The position numbers and the translations under genes are program-made. The notes beneath the pieces are model-generated. The model was not told the origin of the DNA and ran no database searches. It worked only from the letters and a program-made list of their open reading frames with translations. Source: DATFLK01 sp035267815 (lineage in GTDB: Bacteria > Pseudomonadota > Zetaproteobacteria > Mariprofundales > Mariprofundaceae). From it: 45,435 nt of DNA. The stretch spans positions 1 to 45,435 of the forward strand of contig DATFLK010000023.1 in the NCBI GenBank assembly GCA_035267815.1. Direction: 5' to 3'. Below are positions 33,663 through 42,462 of this stretch, piece by piece (positions within the stretch are counted from its first letter, which is position 1; every line of letters begins with the position of its first letter).

Positions 33663-34531
33663 GCAGAAGCGTCGGCATCAGTATCAAGCCAGGGGCTCAG
33701 CGGGCGCTCGAGCTGGCAGTCGAGCTGGCCGGCTGGCTGAAACAGCAGGGGTTACGGGTGGTCGTTGCCGGGGATGGCTTGGACCGGTTGGACGGAGTCG
33801 ATCGCTTGTCGCTGGAGGAGATGCCTCGGCATGTGGATTTGATGGTGGTCCTGGGCGGTGACGGAGCGCTTTTGCACGTGGCGCGCCGTTTCATCGGAAG
33901 CGATACCCCCATTCTCGGGATCAATCTGGGTCGGCTCGGGTTTCTGACCGAGGCGCCGTTCGCCAATATGCTCGATGCCGTGGCCACCGTGCTGGACGGA
34001 CGCGGGCAGGTGGTGCGTCACAGCAGCCTGCAGGCCACCAGCTGGCGCGACGGCGAGATGCTCCATCGTGGCATGGCCGTCAACGATGTGGTACTGCAAC
34101 GCAAAGAGCACCCGCGCATGATCGAGTTCGAGATGCATGTGGCCGACCAGTTCGTCTTCCGTCTGCGGGCGGATGGCCTGGTGCTGGCTACGCCGGCCGG
34201 CTCCACGGCCTATGCACTTTCGGCCGGCGGACCCATCGTGCATCCCAGTCTTGAGGCCATCAGTGTGGTGCCGATCTGTCCCCATACCCTCTCCAACCGC
34301 CCCGTTGTGGTACCGGACAGTGATGTGATCGAGGTGGTGCTGACCGAGAGTCCTGCGCTGGCCGCCCTGAACCTAGATGGCCAGGAACATATGGCGCTGC
34401 AGGTTGGGGATCAGGTGACGGTGGAGAAGTCCGGTACCGTGTCGCTGGTCTATTTGCCCGGCAGAAACTACTACGGCGTGCTGCGCTCCAAGCTGCACTG
34501 GGGCGGGCCGGCCGCCGAAGCATCCGGCTGA
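33659..34531 (+). CDS. nadK: NAD kinase
   Basis: Makes NADP from NAD and ATP. From GTG at 33659 it has 290 residues, the normal size. The kinase signature is LMVVLGGDGALLHVAR (GGDG at 66-69), followed by LGINLGRLGFLTEAP, the NEVVL-type NDVVLQR, and LATPAGSTAYALSAGGPIVHP. The start overlaps the stop of the diheme cytochrome, so it is probably translated by coupling. The frame is open further upstream through the cytochrome gene, but that is the cytochrome's other frame. recN follows after seven bases. Confidence 0.95.
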   Translation: MSRSVGISIKPGAQRALELAVELAGWLKQQGLRVVVAGDGLDRLDGVDRLSLEEMPRHVDLMVVLGGDGALLHVARRFIGSDTPILGINLGRLGFLTEAPFANMLDAVATVLDGRGQVVRHSSLQATSWRDGEMLHRGMAVNDVVLQRKEHPRMIEFEMHVADQFVFRLRADGLVLATPAGSTAYALSAGGPIVHPSLEAISVVPICPHTLSNRPVVVPDSDVIEVVLTESPALAALNLDGQEHMALQVGDQVTVEKSGTVSLVYLPGRNYYGVLRSKLHWGGPAAEASG

Positions 34532-34538
34532 CGCTTCG

Positions 34539-36224
34539 ATGATCTCCGAGTTCGTCATCCGGCAGTTTGCCCTGATCGAGCATGCCCGGCTGGAGCTCAC
34601 ACCGGGCATGACGGTGTTCAGCGGCGAGACCGGGGCCGGCAAGTCGATCCTGGTGGATGCGTTGGGGGCCGCCTTCGGAGCGCGCGCCAGAAGCGAATGG
34701 GTCCGTTTCGGCGCCGAGCGTGCCGAGGTATCGGTGATCCTCTCCGGGGCGGATGCGCGCATCCGGGAGCAGTTGGCGTCACAGGATATCGATGCAGGCG
34801 ACGACGAGCTGATTCTGCGTCGTGTCATCCATGCCGATGGCCGCTCCCGTGCCTATATCAACAGTGTACCGGTGGCCGTGAAGGTATTGCAGCAGATCGG
34901 TGACATCTGCTTCGACCTGCATGGACAGCATGAACATCAGGCGCTTCTGCGCGAGGAGGTGCAGCGGCAGCTGCTCGATGCCCGTATCGAACCGGCCCTG
35001 GTGACTGAAACCCGACAGGCCTTTGCCGCCTGGCAGGAGGCGGAGGCATCCCTTGAAAGGCTCCTGAACGAGCGCGAGGAGAGCGGGCGCCAGAAGAGCT
35101 GGATGCGTGAGGAGCTGGAACGCCTGCAGGGGCTGGAACTGGAGGAGCGGCTGGAGGAGCGGCTCGCCGACGAGGTCGCTGCGGGACGCCATTTTGCCCA
35201 GATCCAGGAGGCGGCTGCTACAGCACTGTCGGCACTGGAGGGTGGCGAACCCAACGTGCGCCAGCTGCTGGCGCGAAGCAGCCATGCACTGGAGCCGGTG
35301 GCCGACTATCGCGCCGGAATGCGTGAATCGCTGCAACTGCTGGAGCAGATGGATGCACTGCTTGGCGAACTGGAGCCCGCCCTGCGCCCGATGCTGGAGG
35401 AGGCGTTTGATGCCCAAGCGCTGGAGGCGGCCGAGTCCCGCCTGATGGTGTTGCACGAGTCGATGCGCCGTTACCAGACCAATGTATCGGGGCTGATCGC
35501 CGAACGCGACAGCCTGGCGGAGCGGGTTGCCCGGATGGATACCGCCGGCTGGGATGAAGCAAGCTGCCGGAAACGTCTGGCGGAGACGGAAGACGCCTAT
35601 CTGAAGGCGGCCGACGCCCTTTCGGCAGCAAGGAGAAAGGCCGCCGACGATCTGATCGAGGCCCTGCGGCCGTTGCTCGATACGCTGGCGCTGGAGGGCA
35701 TGCGGGTGCGCGTCGATATCGACGCGCACCGCGATCGGTCGACGCAGTGGAGTCGGCACGGGTTCGATACCATCACCTTCATGGCTGCCTCCAATCCGGG
35801 CGAGCCGTTCCGGCCGCTGGCCGCCGTCGCCTCGGGCGGCGAACTCTCCCGTTTCGTACTGGCACTCAAGGGGTGCGGCGCAATGAGTCGCATGCCGCAG
35901 GTGGCCGTATTCGACGAGGTGGATGTCGGCATCGGAGGCGAGACGGCCTGGCGTATCGGCGAACTTCTGGCGGCGATGGGTACGGAGCGACAGGTGTTGG
36001 TGGTTTCGCATCTGCCGCAGGTGGCGGCCTGCGCCTCGGGACAGATTCGCATCGGCAAGCGGCAGGAGGGCGACCGCACCGTCAGTACGCTGAAGTTTCT
36101 GGAGGAGGATGAACGGGTGGCGGAGCTGGCGCGCATGCTGGGCGGCAGCGATCATGCCGAGAGTCTGGATCACGCCGGTCAGATGCTGCAGCGGGGGCAA
36201 CAGGCGCTCGAGGTGGCGGGTTGA
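34539..36224 (+). CDS. recN: DNA repair protein RecN
   Basis: SMC-like ATPase for double-strand break repair. 561 residues, typical of proteobacterial RecN. The Walker A motif is GETGAGKS (29-36) after FVIRQFALIEHARLEL. A coiled-coil region spans about 150-370 with many Glu/Leu/Arg heptads. The C-terminal half has the signature VASGGELSRFVLALKG and Walker B VAVFDEVDVGIGGETA, then VVSHLPQVAACA. The gene order nadK-recN is widespread among proteobacteria. Confidence 0.96.
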   Translation: MISEFVIRQFALIEHARLELTPGMTVFSGETGAGKSILVDALGAAFGARARSEWVRFGAERAEVSVILSGADARIREQLASQDIDAGDDELILRRVIHADGRSRAYINSVPVAVKVLQQIGDICFDLHGQHEHQALLREEVQRQLLDARIEPALVTETRQAFAAWQEAEASLERLLNEREESGRQKSWMREELERLQGLELEERLEERLADEVAAGRHFAQIQEAAATALSALEGGEPNVRQLLARSSHALEPVADYRAGMRESLQLLEQMDALLGELEPALRPMLEEAFDAQALEAAESRLMVLHESMRRYQTNVSGLIAERDSLAERVARMDTAGWDEASCRKRLAETEDAYLKAADALSAARRKAADDLIEALRPLLDTLALEGMRVRVDIDAHRDRSTQWSRHGFDTITFMAASNPGEPFRPLAAVASGGELSRFVLALKGCGAMSRMPQVAVFDEVDVGIGGETAWRIGELLAAMGTERQVLVVSHLPQVAACASGQIRIGKRQEGDRTVSTLKFLEEDERVAELARMLGGSDHAESLDHAGQMLQRGQQALEVAG

Positions 36225-36739
36225 TGACGCTGAAGATACGACCTGCCGGTATCGAGGATGTCGAGGCCATTGTGGGGCTGCTGACACCCTTTGCCGAACA
36301 GCAGTTGATCCTTCCGCGACCGAGGGACGATATCTACCAGCATCTGCAGGAGTTTCTGGTGGCGGAGTATGACGGCGTGGTGGCCGGCGCTGCCGCCATG
36401 CATATCTATACCTCGAAACTGGCCGAAATCCGCTCACTGGTGGTCGACGGATCGCATCAGGGGCGGGGCATCGGCCGCCTGCTGGTCGAGGCCTGTGAGA
36501 AGTGGGGCGCCGGTCTCGGCGTGGTGAATATCTTTGCACTCACCTACGTGCCCGGTTTCTTTGTCGGCATGGGTTATGAGCGTGTCCCGAAGGAGAGTCT
36601 GCCGCACAAGATCTGGACGGTCTGTATCCACTGCGCCAAGTTTGCCGATTGCGATGAAATCGCCGTGCAGAAGCGGCTCTCCGACGAAACGGTCGAGCCG
36701 GTACCGGTGGTGCCGATTCTGGAACGCGAGAACGGGTAG
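36224..36739 (+). CDS. GNAT N-acetyltransferase, short N-acetylglutamate synthase type (ArgA-like)
   Basis: Likely the GNAT-only N-acetylglutamate synthase that starts arginine synthesis. From ATG at 36224 it has 171 residues; an in-frame TTG directly before it is an alternative. The acetyl-CoA-binding signature is DGSHQGRGIGRLLVEA (about 75-90), preceded by KLAEIRSLVV. The C-terminal part KIWTVCIHCAKFADCDEIAV has the CxxC...C-x-E pattern found in short ArgA-type synthases. No amino-acid kinase domain is present. It overlaps the recN stop by one base (TGATG). Another small-molecule acetyltransferase role cannot be excluded. Confidence 0.75.
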   Translation: MTLKIRPAGIEDVEAIVGLLTPFAEQQLILPRPRDDIYQHLQEFLVAEYDGVVAGAAAMHIYTSKLAEIRSLVVDGSHQGRGIGRLLVEACEKWGAGLGVVNIFALTYVPGFFVGMGYERVPKESLPHKIWTVCIHCAKFADCDEIAVQKRLSDETVEPVPVVPILERENG

Positions 36740-36762
36740 GTCGGCCGCGGCGTTGCCGCTGC

Positions 36763-36790
36763 GGAACGGGGCGCTAGCATGCGCCGTTCC
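36763..36790 (+). terminator. Possible terminator between the acetyltransferase and htpG
   Basis: GGAACGGGGCGC and GCGCCGTTCC pair as a GC-rich stem with a two-base bulge and a 6-base loop. The following AAGTATTCAATTT is only moderately T-rich. It probably ends the nadK-recN transcript. Confidence 0.4.
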
Positions 36791-36801
36791 AAGTATTCAA
36801 T

Positions 36802-36825
36802 TTGAAACAAAATCATGCCGCATGA
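36802..36825 (+). promoter_or_regulatory. Possible heat-shock (sigma-32-like) promoter of htpG
   Basis: TTGAAAC (36802) and CCGCATGA (36818-36825) resemble the sigma-32 elements CTTGAA and CCCCATNT with an 11-base gap. The start site would be close to the GGAGG ribosome-binding element at about 36835, leaving a very short leader, so the match is tentative. htpG is a classical heat-shock gene. Confidence 0.3.
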
Positions 36826-36846
36826 AGAGTGACGGAGGATGGATCA

Positions 36847-38727
36847 ATGAGCGAACAGGCGCAGAAAGAGACCATGGAGTTCCAGGCGGAGGTGACGCAG
36901 CTGCTGGATCTGATGATCCACTCGCTCTACTCCAGCAAGGAGATCTTCCTGCGCGAACTGATTTCCAACGCCTCGGATGCCGCCGACAAGCTGCGCTTTG
37001 AAGCGCTCTCGGACGAGAGCCTGTTCGAGGGCGATACGAACCTGCACGTCTTCATCGATTTTGATAAAGAGGCGCGCACGATCACCGTCCGAGACAACGG
37101 TATCGGCATGAACCGCCAGGAGGTGACCGACCATATTGGTACGATCGCCAAGTCGGGCACGCGTCAGTTCTTCGAATCGATCTCCGGCGATGCGGCCAAG
37201 GATGCGCACCTGATCGGCCAGTTCGGAGTCGGCTTCTACTCCGCCTTTATCGTCGCCGACCGGGTTACATTGACCACGCGGCGGGCCGGTCTTGGCACCG
37301 AACACGGTGTGCGCTGGGAGTCGACCGGCGACGGCGGTTTTACGCTGGAGACGGTCGAAAAGAGAGATCGCGGCACCGAGATCGTACTGTATCTGCGCGA
37401 GGGGGAAGAGGAGTTCCTCGAGCGCGCACGGTTGACCACCATCATCCACAAATATGCCGACCATATCCCGTTTCCCATCCGCATGCCGGTGGAGGGCGAG
37501 GAGAAGCAGGGGGAGATCGAGACGGTCAACCAGGCATCGGCCCTGTGGACACGACCGAAGAGCGAATTGACACAGGAGGATTACGACACCTTCTACCGTC
37601 ATGTGGCGCACGATTTCGAGGCGCCGATGGCCACCCTGCATCAGCAGCTGGAAGGGAAATACGAGTATACCCTGCTGCTCTATATCCCATCCAATCCACC
37701 GTTCGACCTGTGGGATCGCGATGCCATGCACGGCGTCAAGCTCTACGTACGCCGCGTCTTTATCATGGAGGGTAGCGAGGAGCTGATGCCGCGCTATCTG
37801 CGTTTCGTGCGCGGCATCATCGACTCCAGCGATCTGCCGCTGAACGTTTCGCGTGAGTTGTTGCAGCATAATCCGGCTGTCGAGGCGATGAAGAAGAGTG
37901 CGATCAAGCGTGTGCTCGGACAGCTCGAGGAGATGGCACGGGACGATGCCGAACGCTACGCGAAGTTCTGGGAGGCCTTCGGAACGGTGCTGAAGGAGGG
38001 GATTATCGAGGATGCTGCCAACCGCGAGCGCATCGCGGGGCTGCTGCGATTCTCCTCCACGCACGAAGAGGGGGATACGCAGTCGGCGTCACTGGCCGAT
38101 TACGTGGCACGCATGCCGGAGGGTCAGAAGGCGATCTACTACCTGACGGCGGACAGTTATGCCGCCGCATCGCACAGCCCGCACCTGGAGGTATTCCGGG
38201 CCAAAGGCATCGAGGTGCTGCTGCTGCACGACCGCATCGACGAGTGGGTAACCTCGCATCTGACCGAATTCGACGGCAAGCCGCTGCAGTCGATCACCAA
38301 GGGCGAACTCGACCTCGGCGACTTGGATGATGCGGAGAGCAAAGATGAGGAGGCACAGAAGGCAGAAGAAGAGGAGTTCAAGCCTTTGGCCGAAAGCATC
38401 AAAAAGGTGTTGGAAGACAAGGTCAAGGAGGTGCGGGTGACGCATCGCCTGACCGAATCGCCGGCCTGCCTGGTCTCCGAAGGGTTCGATATCAGTACCA
38501 ACCTGGAACGCATCCTGAAACAGGCCGGGCAGGAGGTGCCCGACCTGAAGCCGATCCTGGAGATCAATCCGAAGCATCCGCTGCTCGCTCGCCTGAAGGA
38601 CGAGAAGGACGAGAAGGCGGTGGCGGAGTGGAGCGCCATCCTATTCGACCAGGCGGTGCTCAGCGAGGGCGGGCAGCTGGAGGATCCGGCCGGTTTCGTG
38701 CGTCGCATCAACGGTATGCTGGTGTAG
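36847..38727 (+). CDS. htpG: Molecular chaperone HtpG (Hsp90)
   Basis: Bacterial Hsp90 chaperone. From ATG at 36847 (GGAGG just upstream) it has 626 residues, close to E. coli HtpG at 624. The GHKL ATP-binding N-terminus has FQAEVTQLLDLMIHSLYSSK (partial read), FLRELISNASDAADKLR, TVRDNGIGM and GQFGVGFYSAFIVA. The middle domain carries SSDLPLNVSREL and the C-terminal dimerisation domain RVTHRLTESPACLV. The acidic linker region KDEEAQKAEEEEF sits before the C-terminal domain. Flanked by a possible terminator and a heat-shock-like promoter. Confidence 0.97.
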   Translation: MSEQAQKETMEFQAEVTQLLDLMIHSLYSSKEIFLRELISNASDAADKLRFEALSDESLFEGDTNLHVFIDFDKEARTITVRDNGIGMNRQEVTDHIGTIAKSGTRQFFESISGDAAKDAHLIGQFGVGFYSAFIVADRVTLTTRRAGLGTEHGVRWESTGDGGFTLETVEKRDRGTEIVLYLREGEEEFLERARLTTIIHKYADHIPFPIRMPVEGEEKQGEIETVNQASALWTRPKSELTQEDYDTFYRHVAHDFEAPMATLHQQLEGKYEYTLLLYIPSNPPFDLWDRDAMHGVKLYVRRVFIMEGSEELMPRYLRFVRGIIDSSDLPLNVSRELLQHNPAVEAMKKSAIKRVLGQLEEMARDDAERYAKFWEAFGTVLKEGIIEDAANRERIAGLLRFSSTHEEGDTQSASLADYVARMPEGQKAIYYLTADSYAAASHSPHLEVFRAKGIEVLLLHDRIDEWVTSHLTEFDGKPLQSITKGELDLGDLDDAESKDEEAQKAEEEEFKPLAESIKKVLEDKVKEVRVTHRLTESPACLVSEGFDISTNLERILKQAGQEVPDLKPILEINPKHPLLARLKDEKDEKAVAEWSAILFDQAVLSEGGQLEDPAGFVRRINGMLV

Positions 38728-38840
38728 CCGTTCGGCAATCCGGAGAAGCCCGGGGCTGCCATGCATGACGGGGCCGGTGCATCTTCTCCACCTGGGCCAA
38801 CATTTGAATGCCGCCGTCTGCTTCTGGCAGGAGTCGCGGT

Positions 38841-39464
38841 CTAGGGCTTCGTTCCCTGTTCGCCTGAGCGGTGCGTCCTTTCATGCTGTGCGAAGTCGCA
38901 GCGCACCTTTTCCAAACTTTCGTGGTAGGCCTTGGCATCGCCGTAATCGAGGAAGCGGCTGTAGTGCGAATGGGCACCGGCCACGCGCCGGGCATGCTTG
39001 ATGGGACACCAGTACTGCTCGGTGCGGGCGGCGATCTCGCGTACATAGGCGATCAGGCCGTTGCCGTAACCGCAGTAGAGGCAATTGAATTTCTCGATGA
39101 TGTTCAGGTAGCCAAGCTGGTGGCGGTCGAAGATCAGGTGATCGGAGCGACGTACCTTCGGGATGCCGTAAACCGGGAAGCAGATGGCCTGGTAGAGGGT
39201 GATGAACAGATCCAGCAGCAGGAAGGGGACAATCAGTGCATAGATGAACGGGGCGGTCAGAAGCACCAGCGGCCGCGCCTCGATGATGTAGCGGAAGAGC
39301 TTGGTCTTCAGCGCCCTGTGCTGCTCCAGAACCTCCTGTTCGAAGTGCACCTTGCGCCCGACGAGTTCGAAGCGCAGCTCCTCCCGTCGCCGTGCCAGCT
39401 CTACCTCGAGATCCTCCTCCAGTTCCCGGATGCGTTCGATCAGGTTTTCGATTTGTCCGTTCAT
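38841..39464 (-). CDS. Conserved membrane protein of unknown function with CxxC motif
   Basis: Function not known. From ATG at 39464 (GGAG nearby) it has 207 residues. The N-terminal 60 residues are very rich in Glu/Arg/Leu and should form a coiled coil (ENLIERIRELEEDLEVELA, partial). A hydrophobic hairpin follows (about 64-97). The conserved C-terminal part has FNCLYCGYGNGLIAY (C128, C131), EQYWCPIKHARRV (C153) and DYGDAKAYHESL; the cysteines could bind a metal. I recall very similar FNCLYCGY...YWCPIKHA sequences in many proteobacteria without an assigned role. It is divergent from the next gene. Confidence 0.8.
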   Translation of the reverse strand: MNGQIENLIERIRELEEDLEVELARRREELRFELVGRKVHFEQEVLEQHRALKTKLFRYIIEARPLVLLTAPFIYALIVPFLLLDLFITLYQAICFPVYGIPKVRRSDHLIFDRHQLGYLNIIEKFNCLYCGYGNGLIAYVREIAARTEQYWCPIKHARRVAGAHSHYSRFLDYGDAKAYHESLEKVRCDFAQHERTHRSGEQGTKP

Positions 39465-39562
39465 ATGGTCTCCTCTCCGATCCCACAATAGGCTAGGCGG
39501 GTGGGTTCGTCAGCTCTGCCGCGATCGTGCTATCCTTGATTTCGGGTGACAGGAAGATGGCG

Positions 39563-40525
39563 ATGGCTGCAGACGAGCTGAATGTGGTGCTGGGCGCGGG
39601 GCCGGTCGGACGTGCTCTGATTTCGCTGCTGCACGGCAGAGGGGTGCCTCTGCGCGTGGTGACCCGAAGCGGCTCGGCGGATGTGCCGGAGGGGGTCGAG
39701 GTGGTCGCCGCCGACCTGAGTCGGGCCGACGAGGCGGTACGGGCCTGCGCCGGTGCGTCGATCGTCTATTCGTGCGTCGGTATCGGTTACCGCGAATGGC
39801 CCGAGCGCTGGCCGCCGCTGATGGCCGGCATGCTGGCGGGTGCCGAGGCCGCCGGAGCCCGTTTCATCTTCGCCGACAATCTCTACATGTACGGCCCGAG
39901 GGAGGGGCTACTGACCGAGGCGTTGCCGCTGACCGACTATGGTCGCAAACCGGCCACACGCGCCCATATCACCCGCATGTGGCAGGTGGCCCATGCCGAG
40001 GGGCGTGTGCAGGCAGCTGCTGTGCGCGCCAGTGACTTTTACGGCCCTTCCGTACGGAAGGCGGTGCTCGGCAATGCCACCTTCGCCCGCATCGTCCAGG
40101 GTATGGGGGCGCTCTGCCTCGGCGATGTCGATCAGCCGCACAGCTTCACATATGTGCCGGATATTGCCCGCGCTCTGGTCACGATCGGGGAGGCCGACGA
40201 GACAGCATGGGGTCGCGCGTGGCATGTGCCTAATGCTCCGGACCGGACGGTACGCGAGATTCTGACAATGTTTGCCGAGGCGTCCGGACAGGAGTTGAAG
40301 ATCAGCGCGTTGCCGCGCTGGCTGCATGCGATTGTCGGGTTGTTCGACGAGGATATGCGTGAGCTGAAGGAGATGCGCTACCAGTGGGAGTGGCCATTCT
40401 GTGTCGATGCTTCGGCTTTCACCGATGCCTTCGACATGGAGGTTACCCCCTTCGACGAAGGAATAGCACAGACGCTTGCCTGGTATCGCGAGCGGCTCCG
40501 CCAGCGGAAAGAAGCTCAGAAGTAG
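39563..40525 (+). CDS. NAD-dependent epimerase/dehydratase-like protein (extended SDR)
   Basis: Nucleotide-binding Rossmann protein of 320 residues from ATG at 39563, chosen because AGGA lies eight bases upstream (an ATG at 39557 is too close). The dinucleotide motif is VVLGAGPVGRALISLL (about 8-23), GxGxxG-type. FADNLYMYGP contains the YxxxK-like tyrosine region, but the classical YxxxK pair is not clear. AAAVRASDFYGPSV and HSFTYVPDIARALV match NAD-dependent epimerases acting on sugars. Substrate unknown. Its last 10 bases overlap the convergent barrel gene. Confidence 0.82.
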   Translation: MAADELNVVLGAGPVGRALISLLHGRGVPLRVVTRSGSADVPEGVEVVAADLSRADEAVRACAGASIVYSCVGIGYREWPERWPPLMAGMLAGAEAAGARFIFADNLYMYGPREGLLTEALPLTDYGRKPATRAHITRMWQVAHAEGRVQAAAVRASDFYGPSVRKAVLGNATFARIVQGMGALCLGDVDQPHSFTYVPDIARALVTIGEADETAWGRAWHVPNAPDRTVREILTMFAEASGQELKISALPRWLHAIVGLFDEDMRELKEMRYQWEWPFCVDASAFTDAFDMEVTPFDEGIAQTLAWYRERLRQRKEAQK

Positions 40526-41727
40526 GCGCGAACCTCCGCCAGAAGCATGGCGGGGTAGCTGCCGAACTCGCTTTTCAGCACCGTTCCCCGAGGCCGGCGG
40601 CCGACGGGGAGTACACCATTGAGCACCAGTTCCGCTTCGTCGGCGAGGGAGTAGACGGTATTCATCGACAGCAGCCAGGAACCGTCGTCGATATTGCGAA
40701 TGGCGACGGCATCGCCCTTGAGCAGGGGCGTGAATTCGTAACCGCCACCCAGCGCCAGGTAGCGGCGGCCCGCGTAGCTGCCGCCGGTGGCGGAGGGTCC
40801 GACCGTCGTGTAGCCGGCCACGTTGGTGGCGCCCGCGCCGTGGTAGTAGTACTCCGCTCGGAGATCGAGGCTGCTGGCGAAGCGGTGTTCGATCCCGCCG
40901 GCGAACTCGATACGCCGGTGACCGCCCGTATCGCGGCGGACATGCCCCTCCATGCGCAGACCCAGCCAGTCGAACAGCTCCCCCTGAATCGAACCGCCGA
41001 CCAGATTGCTCCGGCGGACCCGGCCGGCCAGCCAGGCCCATTCGATCCCCCGTATGACGGTGGAGTAGCGCGCCACCATGCCGGTGCGCTTCGCATCGGG
41101 CGCGTTGCGCCAGCCGCCGGCCCGGGTGGCGTCGCGGCTGTATCCGGCCGTTGCGATCAGCGACAGCTGGGACAGCGCACCGAGTCGCACCTCGGTGCGC
41201 AGTGCATCCACCCCCGGTTTGAAGGTGCGGTAGAAGGTCTGGGCTGCGAAGGGAGCGAAGAGATCGTTGGGAACGAAATAGAAAGTGGTGGCGAGGTTGA
41301 TCGCCTGCCTGCCCGCGATGACATCGACGTTACCCTCTGTCCAGCGCAGGTTGAAGCGGTCGATGGCCAGATGATTGTAGCGACTGTCGCGACCACTGCG
41401 GCCGAATTGCCACTCGGCGATGCCGCTGCGTTCGACGCCGGCCGTGGCGGTTGTATAGCCGGTCATGAAGGCGGGCAGCGAGGTTTGGTAGGCATTGAAC
41501 TGCCAGGCGAGGTGTGCGCCCTCGTGGCCCTCGGTGATCAGACGGGCGAGGCCACCCAGCCCCTGTTCATTGCGTTTCGGATAGAGCGGGGAGGCCGGGT
41601 TGCGGTCGGCCAGCGCGAAACCGCGCAGCAACATGCGGGCACCGCCACCCTGCCATGTGGCGAAGGCGTGCGCCGGCAGCGGCAGCAGAAGGAGCGCCGG
41701 AAGCAGCAGATGCCGCCATCGACTCAT
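40516..41727 (-). CDS. Predicted outer-membrane beta-barrel protein
   Basis: Not in a family I can name. 403 residues with a signal peptide (1-22, RHLLLPALLLLPLPAHA) and many short alternating hydrophobic/aromatic stretches typical of beta-strands, such as LDLRAEYYYHGAG and GIEWAWLAGRVRR. The C-terminus ends in AEVRAYF, with the terminal Phe of BAM-inserted barrels. It is the last gene of a five-gene leftward unit: its ATG overlaps the ABC ATPase stop (ATGA). An outer-membrane partner or porin for the transporter is the likely role. The C-terminal bases overlap the convergent epimerase. Confidence 0.75.
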   Translation of the reverse strand: MSRWRHLLLPALLLLPLPAHAFATWQGGGARMLLRGFALADRNPASPLYPKRNEQGLGGLARLITEGHEGAHLAWQFNAYQTSLPAFMTGYTTATAGVERSGIAEWQFGRSGRDSRYNHLAIDRFNLRWTEGNVDVIAGRQAINLATTFYFVPNDLFAPFAAQTFYRTFKPGVDALRTEVRLGALSQLSLIATAGYSRDATRAGGWRNAPDAKRTGMVARYSTVIRGIEWAWLAGRVRRSNLVGGSIQGELFDWLGLRMEGHVRRDTGGHRRIEFAGGIEHRFASSLDLRAEYYYHGAGATNVAGYTTVGPSATGGSYAGRRYLALGGGYEFTPLLKGDAVAIRNIDDGSWLLSMNTVYSLADEAELVLNGVLPVGRRPRGTVLKSEFGSYPAMLLAEVRAYF

Positions 41728-42437
41728 CGGCGAATATCGTCGCGCTCGATACGGCCGTCACGCATGTAGATCAGCCGGTGCGTGCGCGCCATCAGTCGCT
41801 GGTCGTGGGTGGAGAAGAGGAAGGTGATACCCTCCTCACGGTTCAGCTTCTGCATCAGGTCGAGGATGGCATCGGCGGTTACCGAATCGACATTGGCCGT
41901 CGGTTCGTCGGCCAGCACAATGGCCGGTCGGGTGACGATGGCGCGAGCGATGGCAACGCGCTGCTGCTGGCCGCCGGACATCTCGTCCGGACGGCGGTGC
42001 TCCAACCCGTCAAGCCCCACCTCCTGCAGTACGGCCATGACCCGTTCATGGCGCTCCGCATCGGGTACGCTCTGCAGCCGCAACACGAATTCAGCGTTTT
42101 CGTAGGCGGTCATCACCGGTACGAGGTTGTAGGCCTGAAAGACGAATCCGATGCGGTCGCGCCGCACGCGCGCCACCTGGCTCCGGGAATATTCGGCGAG
42201 GTCCCGGTTCTCCAGCCAGATGCGTCCTTCGCTCGGTTCATCGAGTCCGCCGACGAGGTTGAGCAGCGTGCTCTTGCCGGAACCGGAGGGGCCGCAGAGC
42301 GCCGCGAAATCACCCTCATCGACCTCGAGAGTCACGCGATCCAGTGCCGTCACGGTGATCTTTCCCTGCATGTAGAGCTTGCTCACCGCCTGCATGCGGA
42401 CGATGTGTGCGTGTGGCGTTTCTTCGGTTGTGCTCAT
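41724..42437 (-). CDS. ABC transporter ATP-binding protein (LolD/MacB type)
   Basis: Cytoplasmic ATPase of a type VII (MacB/LolCDE-like) mechanotransmission transporter. 237 residues. Walker A is GPSGSGKST (about 49-57), the Q-loop is in GFVFQAYNLVPVMTAYENAE, the signature MSGGQQQRVAIARA replaces the usual LSGGQ with MSGGQ, Walker B is IVLADEPTANVD, and the H-loop is STHDQRLM. It lies between two FtsX-type permease genes and the barrel gene, overlapping the latter by four bases. Substrate direction and cargo are not given by sequence; the LolA-like neighbour suggests lipoprotein or lipid traffic. Confidence 0.9.
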   Translation of the reverse strand: MSTTEETPHAHIVRMQAVSKLYMQGKITVTALDRVTLEVDEGDFAALCGPSGSGKSTLLNLVGGLDEPSEGRIWLENRDLAEYSRSQVARVRRDRIGFVFQAYNLVPVMTAYENAEFVLRLQSVPDAERHERVMAVLQEVGLDGLEHRRPDEMSGGQQQRVAIARAIVTRPAIVLADEPTANVDSVTADAILDLMQKLNREEGITFLFSTHDQRLMARTHRLIYMRDGRIERDDIRR

Positions 42438-42462
42438 CCGGCATCTCCTCTCGCAGGGGCTC

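Noticed and set aside
34779..36539. A 586-codon minus-strand frame opposite recN
   Set aside because: The translation is a low-complexity Arg/Pro/His-rich shadow; recN on the plus strand has all Walker and signature motifs.
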